A program made the translations under genes and the position numbers. Below the pieces are notes generated by a model that worked only from the letters and a program-made list of their open reading frames with translations, was not told the origin of the DNA and searched no databases. A stretch of DNA of 28,511 nt from Bacteroidales bacterium (GTDB lineage Bacteria > Bacteroidota > Bacteroidia > Bacteroidales > FEN-979). Below are positions 24,828-28,511 of this stretch, piece after piece (the stretch's first letter is position 1; the number at the start of each line of letters is the position of its first letter). Where the stretch lies: assembly GCA_016926765.1 (NCBI GenBank), contig JAFGNY010000277.1:1-28511 (forward strand), read 5' to 3'.

Positions 24828-25597
24828 TTCACAGGTTCCTCCGGAGTCTCTTCCTTTTCAACGTTCTGTTCAATAAAAACCTCCTTCTTCAATTGTGGCT
24901 GGGTAGGAGGAGGAGGTGGTGGTGGTGGAGGAGGAAATACTTCATCTCCTTGTTTCCATATAATGATATTTTCGTCATGATTAAAAATGGCATCGTCAGA
25001 AACCTCGATCGTAATCCGCTTCCCATTCTTGGTTTCCTTGATTTTGTAACTTGTAACTGCATTCATGGGGATATCCCCCAGAACATCGGATAGAGTTTCA
25101 CCTCTTTTTGGAGCAACAATGCGAACGGGATCGCGCACCAGATCAGACTGGCCGGCGAATTTCCAATTGCCACGTCGGCCGTACTGTTCATAGTAACGGG
25201 GTTCGTTTGCAGTCCGGTAATGATATCTCATCCGGGGTGAATGAAGGCAGGCCTTCTGGATTTCGAATTGGGCTTCCTGAATGGCTTTTTCCATCTCTTC
25301 CCCGTCGAGTTCAAGCTCCAGCTCTTCCAGATAGTTCTCCATATCCTGCATTTTCATCTCATACTTCTGCATGGCCTTTTGGAACTTAGCCATATCTAAA
25401 TCATTGTCGATGACAAATGTGGTATCGATGGTAAAAGACTCCCCTCCCTCATCCGAGTCTACTTTGATCTTAATAACCTTGTGTGGTTTCTTAGCCAGCG
25501 TATCCTGTGCCTTCAGGAGGCCAGAAGAGAGGCTTATCATGGCAAAAACCAGAATAAAAGGCAGAACCTGCCTGGGAATAAAAGCTACTTTTTTCAT
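24824..25597 (-). CDS. Secreted protein of unknown function with coiled coil and polyproline tract
   Basis: 257 residues; I do not recognise a family. Signal peptide about 1-30 (LPFILVFAMISLSSGLLKAQ). Then IKVDSDEGGESFTIDTTFV; a charged helical stretch with coiled-coil character (about 70-115, rich in Glu, Met and Lys); an aromatic and basic patch (MRYHYRTANEPRYYEQYGRR); a small strand-rich part ending IIIWKQGDEV; ten consecutive prolines; and an acidic tail. A periplasmic or cell-surface place is inferred. It is transcribed divergently from the histidine kinase gene with 161 bases between, which suggests that it is controlled by, or signals to, that two-component system. Confidence 0.75.
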   Translation of the reverse strand: MKKVAFIPRQVLPFILVFAMISLSSGLLKAQDTLAKKPHKVIKIKVDSDEGGESFTIDTTFVIDNDLDMAKFQKAMQKYEMKMQDMENYLEELELELDGEEMEKAIQEAQFEIQKACLHSPRMRYHYRTANEPRYYEQYGRRGNWKFAGQSDLVRDPVRIVAPKRGETLSDVLGDIPMNAVTSYKIKETKNGKRITIEVSDDAIFNHDENIIIWKQGDEVFPPPPPPPPPPTQPQLKKEVFIEQNVEKEETPEEPVN

Positions 25598-25619
25598 AAT
25601 TTTAATGGTTAAGGGTGAA

Positions 25620-25627
25620 CAAATCTA
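25620..25627 (-). promoter_or_regulatory. Candidate -7 box for the secreted protein gene
   Basis: On the minus strand TAGATTTG (TAnnTTTG), 22 bases before its ATG. A TTTG lies 24 bases further upstream (25652-25655). Confidence 0.5.
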
Positions 25628-25651
25628 CTGAATTCGCATGCATTGGTTACG

Positions 25652-25659
25652 CAAAACTA
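25652..25659 (-). promoter_or_regulatory. Second possible -7 box for the secreted protein gene
   Basis: On the minus strand TAGTTTTG. It overlaps the possible -33 element of the nearer box, so only one of the two promoters need be real. Confidence 0.3.
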
Positions 25660-25681
25660 TTCAGGATATGAACTCGTTCGT

Positions 25682-25718
25682 GTTAAGAGGTCGTTAAAGT
25701 TGGTTAACAAAACGTTAA
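25682..25718 (+). promoter_or_regulatory. Four phased GTTAA repeats, putative response-regulator box
   Basis: GTTAA at 25682-25686, 25693-25697, 25703-25707 and 25714-25718, that is 11, 10 and 11 bases apart, one DNA turn each. OmpR/PhoB-type regulators bind such direct repeats. The array lies between the divergent promoters, about 29 bases upstream of the kinase -7 box. Confidence 0.55.
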
Positions 25719-25746
25719 TTATCTAATTACGAACCATTTGATTTAT

Positions 25747-25754
25747 TAATTTTG
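25747..25754 (+). promoter_or_regulatory. Candidate -7 box for the histidine kinase gene
   Basis: TAATTTTG (TAnnTTTG) ends four bases before the ATG at 25759, so the transcript would be nearly leaderless. No clear -33 element, which would suit a promoter needing an activator. Confidence 0.45.
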
Positions 25755-25758
25755 ACGA

Positions 25759-27756
25759 ATGAATAAAAACTGGCTCTCCCTGATTATTCTTTTTATCTGT
25801 CTCGCTCTGGCAGGGATCATCGTAGTCCAATACCTGTGGATCAGGAATGCAATGGCTATCAGGGAAAACCAGTTTAATCAGCGTGTGAACGACGCTCTCG
25901 GAACGGCTGTTACGCGACTTGAAACCAACGAAAACATATCGCTCCTCAGCGCACGTCTCGTTTCTGATAGTATTCTCAATCTCATCCAGAGTTATGCCAA
26001 AGACAGTCTGGTCCTGATTCAGGATCAGATTGACGGCGACCAGCTTCATAATGCACTCAGTGGTTTCTCCTTTAGTTCTGTCGATCAACGAATTATCCGG
26101 ACAGATCCGAAAATAAAAAAACAGTTTGCAACCCAACCCCGACTGGACTACGAGAAACAGTTAGCAATCCAATCCCGTCTGGAATATGAGAAAATGCTTC
26201 AGGAACAGGAGGTTTCCAAGAGAGAGCAGGAAAATATAGAAATTCTCTTGAATCAGCTCTATGACCAGCCAATCCAGGAAAACGATTGGGTGACAGTTCA
26301 GTTTGAATGGGAAACCAGTCAGATTCAACGACTTGATTCCGTTTGGGTGGTCCAGGAGCAATTGATTCAACACTACGGTAATGAGGAGAGGAATCCGAGA
26401 CGTTCCCAATACAGAAAACCCGCAGATCGCAACGATCCTGCTTATGGCGGATCAAGAACTATGGTCATTCAGCAAACCGAGGAGCCAGGCTACACGGGGA
26501 GTTTTCATTTTCGGAGTATCCCTCCTACCCCTGTTGTCATTGTTCCTCCGCCACCTCCTGCACCCGCCCCAACACAGGCTTCAAGAATTCTTGAAGAAAA
26601 AATCAAACGGCTGGATAAACGTGCTTCGCAACTACAGGATCTTATCCAGCGAATGGCCGTAGAATTTGAAGAGATACCGAAAACAGTTGAATCCAGAATT
26701 GACAAAACCCTTCTTGAAAACACACTTAAATCTTCTCTTGCCGACAAGGAGATTACCATTCCTTTTGAATTTGCTGTTTTTTCATCCCAGAATGATACGA
26801 ACCCAATATGTATCCGGTCTCAAGGATATATTGACTCCCATGAGGCAGCAGACCATCTGGTCTCTCTCTTTCCTAATGATGTAATTGAAAAACCTGACCA
26901 GCTTCTGGTCTACTTTCCGGGACAAAAACGTCATATTTTGAAATCGTTATCCGTACTGATGATGGGCTCCATCCTTTTTACACTTATCATTGGTTTATCA
27001 TCCGGGTTAAGCATCTTCGTCATCGTCCGGCAAAAGAAGATCTCGGATATCAAAACGGATTTCATCAATAATATGACACATGAGTTTAAAACGCCTATTG
27101 CTACCATTTCCATCGCTGCCGATTCGATTAACAACCCAAAGGTAATTGGTTCTCCCGAACAGATTAAATCGTATACACGAATTATCAAAGAAGAAAATAT
27201 CCGGATGAATACCAGGGTTGAACAGGTACTCCAGATGTCGCTGCTTGATAGCCGGGATTTTAAACTTCATCTGGAGCCGTTAAATCTCCATGAGCTGATC
27301 AGTCGTACCGTAGATCATTTCAGACTCATCGTCGAGAAACGGGGAGGTACTATTGAGACCCGGTTTGAAGGATCGAACCCGTTCGTTCTGGCAGATGAAG
27401 GGCATATGAGGAATGTCCTGATGAACCTGTTGGATAATGCAAATAAATATTCCGTTGCCCAACCCAATATTATCATCAGCACAGGGAATCTTCCGGGTTA
27501 TTTTTTCTTCTGTGTTGAAGACAAAGGAATCGGGATGAACCAGGATATCCAGAAAAAAGTATTCGAAAAGTTTTTCAGGGTAACTACAGGGAATGTTCAT
27601 AATATCAAAGGATTTGGTTTGGGTTTAAGTTATGTCAAAGCGATTATACTGGCTCACAAGGGTGAAATTCAGCTGAAAAGTGAGTCAGGAAAAGGAAGCA
27701 GGTTTGAGATCTCCCTGCCGGTTGGCATAAGGGATAGCGAAAGAGGAATAACATAA
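25759..27756 (+). CDS. Membrane sensor histidine kinase, RprX-like
   Basis: 665 residues. First membrane segment about 6-28; a large periplasmic sensor part to about 393 with helical charged stretches (repeated YEKQLAIQSRLEYEKM-like motif) and a proline-rich tract (VPPPPPAPAPTQA) around 260; second membrane segment about 394-423. The cytoplasmic part has the phosphoacceptor His441 in NNMTHEFKTP, N-box NLLDNANKYS, G1 box EDKGIGM and G2 box GFGLGLSYV. It phosphorylates the response regulator encoded next. The overall build resembles RprX of Bacteroides; this rests on layout only. The sensor domain is not one I can name. Divergent from the secreted polyproline protein. Confidence 0.92.
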   Translation: MNKNWLSLIILFICLALAGIIVVQYLWIRNAMAIRENQFNQRVNDALGTAVTRLETNENISLLSARLVSDSILNLIQSYAKDSLVLIQDQIDGDQLHNALSGFSFSSVDQRIIRTDPKIKKQFATQPRLDYEKQLAIQSRLEYEKMLQEQEVSKREQENIEILLNQLYDQPIQENDWVTVQFEWETSQIQRLDSVWVVQEQLIQHYGNEERNPRRSQYRKPADRNDPAYGGSRTMVIQQTEEPGYTGSFHFRSIPPTPVVIVPPPPPAPAPTQASRILEEKIKRLDKRASQLQDLIQRMAVEFEEIPKTVESRIDKTLLENTLKSSLADKEITIPFEFAVFSSQNDTNPICIRSQGYIDSHEAADHLVSLFPNDVIEKPDQLLVYFPGQKRHILKSLSVLMMGSILFTLIIGLSSGLSIFVIVRQKKISDIKTDFINNMTHEFKTPIATISIAADSINNPKVIGSPEQIKSYTRIIKEENIRMNTRVEQVLQMSLLDSRDFKLHLEPLNLHELISRTVDHFRLIVEKRGGTIETRFEGSNPFVLADEGHMRNVLMNLLDNANKYSVAQPNIIISTGNLPGYFFFCVEDKGIGMNQDIQKKVFEKFFRVTTGNVHNIKGFGLGLSYVKAIILAHKGEIQLKSESGKGSRFEISLPVGIRDSERGIT

Positions 27757-27820
27757 ATTACCTTCCACTCTCTTCCGGAAGGATGGTCTATTCCTTTCCA
27801 GGATGAAAGGAAGGATGTAA

Positions 27821-28511
27821 ATGATTCAAATGATGAATACCGGGACAAAAATATTGCTGGTAGAAGACGATCCCAATTTCGGATCGATCATGAAATCCTA
27901 TCTCGAACTGAATGAGTATCTCGTCGTTCTGCGGACCGATGGCAAACAGGGGCTTGAAACTGTTAAAGAGGATTCGTTCGATCTCTGTATCCTCGATGTG
28001 ATGATGCCTGAGATGGATGGATTTACCCTGGCCAGGGAGATCAAGCTGCTTCATCCGGATCTTCCGTTCATCTTCCTGACAGCCAAATCCCTGAAATCGG
28101 ATATGCTGGAGGGTTTTAAAACAGGTGCTGACGATTACATTACAAAACCCTTTGATTCAGAAGTGCTCCTTTATAAATTAAAAGCTATTCTGAAACGCCA
28201 TGCCCAAGAGGAAGAGGATGAGAGTAAACTCCTTGTATTTCAGATTGGGAACCTGAGTTTTAATTTCACCCTCCGGACTCTGAGCCATGAAGAACATGTT
28301 CAATCCCTTTCACCTAAGGAGGCCAAACTCCTCAAGATGCTTTGTGAATCAAAAGAAGGGATCCTTCTCAGGAAACAGGCTCTGGAAAAAATATGGGGTG
28401 ATGATAACTACTTCAATGGCCGCAGTATGGATGTCTTCCTGGCTCGCCTCCGGAAATACCTGAAACGGGATCCAGGGGTCGAGATTGTCAACATCCACGG
28501 CAATGGTTTTC
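27821..28511 (+). CDS. OmpR-family response regulator, RprY-like, 3' truncated by the window end
   Basis: 230 codons are visible with no stop, so the gene runs off the window; only the last few residues should be missing. Receiver domain (about 10-125) with acidic pair E15/D16/D17, phosphoacceptor D59 in LDVMMPEMDG, and Lys in TKPF. A winged-helix DNA-binding domain follows (SLSPKEAKLLKML, then SMDVFLARLRKYL). ATG 27821 is chosen because AAAGGAAGG (27806-27814) lies six bases upstream; ATGs at 27830 and 27833 are alternatives. It is the partner of the kinase 64 bases upstream, and a candidate binder of the GTTAA array. Confidence 0.92.
   Translation, partial: MIQMMNTGTKILLVEDDPNFGSIMKSYLELNEYLVVLRTDGKQGLETVKEDSFDLCILDVMMPEMDGFTLAREIKLLHPDLPFIFLTAKSLKSDMLEGFKTGADDYITKPFDSEVLLYKLKAILKRHAQEEEDESKLLVFQIGNLSFNFTLRTLSHEEHVQSLSPKEAKLLKMLCESKEGILLRKQALEKIWGDDNYFNGRSMDVFLARLRKYLKRDPGVEIVNIHGNGF

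Noticed and set aside
25701..25711. TTGGTTAACAA as a second Rex site
   Set aside because: It lacks the four-base spacer between half-sites and is better explained as part of the GTTAA array.

Overview
The window reads as a chromosomal segment of an anaerobic Bacteroidota bacterium, most likely of the order Bacteroidales. Supporting signs are a PorQ-type type IX secretion protein, a long NusB, the PUR-domain protein DUF3276, the gene order parA-parB-DUF5683-dapB-lepB, a DUF721 gene next to recF, an RprX/RprY-like two-component pair, weak Shine-Dalgarno sequences, and Bacteroidetes-style -7 boxes (TAnnTTTG) ahead of several genes. There are no tRNA or rRNA genes, no CRISPR array and no insertion sequence. 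Both edges cut a gene. No gene-free stretch exceeds about 200 bases.

Layout: (1) Positions 2-3837 (+) hold the end of a large membrane glycosyl/sugar-transferase-like protein, a lipoyl E2 acyltransferase, a DnaQ-fold exonuclease and a fumarylacetoacetate-hydrolase family enzyme. (2) Positions 3858-8285 (-) form a likely operon, nusB-porQ-ispH-recF-DUF721, with overlapping genes at its end. (3) From a shared intergenic region, DUF3276 runs rightwards, followed by a 10 kb run of plus-strand genes: parA, parB, a DUF5683 membrane protein, dapB, signal peptidase I, a secreted DUF4412-like protein, ftsK, a LolA-like carrier and a split transketolase. Chromosome segregation, cell division and envelope export genes therefore sit together. 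(4) truA runs leftwards and faces the transketolase. (5) Positions 20109-23587 (+) hold hydC-hydB-hydA, a trimeric NAD-linked [FeFe] hydrogenase, closed by a good intrinsic terminator. (6) A GT4 glycosyltransferase follows. (7) A secreted protein of unknown function is transcribed divergently from a sensor histidine kinase and an OmpR-type response regulator; the regulator is cut by the window end.

The most interesting signals are regulatory. An 18-bp near-perfect Rex (NADH-sensing repressor) operator lies just downstream of the hydrogenase -7 box, where it would cover the transcription start. This fits with HydB being a stripped-down NuoF without the extra ferredoxin domains of bifurcating HydB, which suggests a simple NADH-dependent hydrogenase switched by the NADH/NAD+ ratio. 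Between the divergent secreted protein and the histidine kinase, four GTTAA direct repeats spaced 11, 10 and 11 bp look like a response-regulator box. The secreted protein and the kinase sensor domain both carry a polyproline tract, so they may form one sensory module. Separately, short 7- and 8-bp tandem repeats occur at three sites, one of them inside the E2 coding sequence and in frame.
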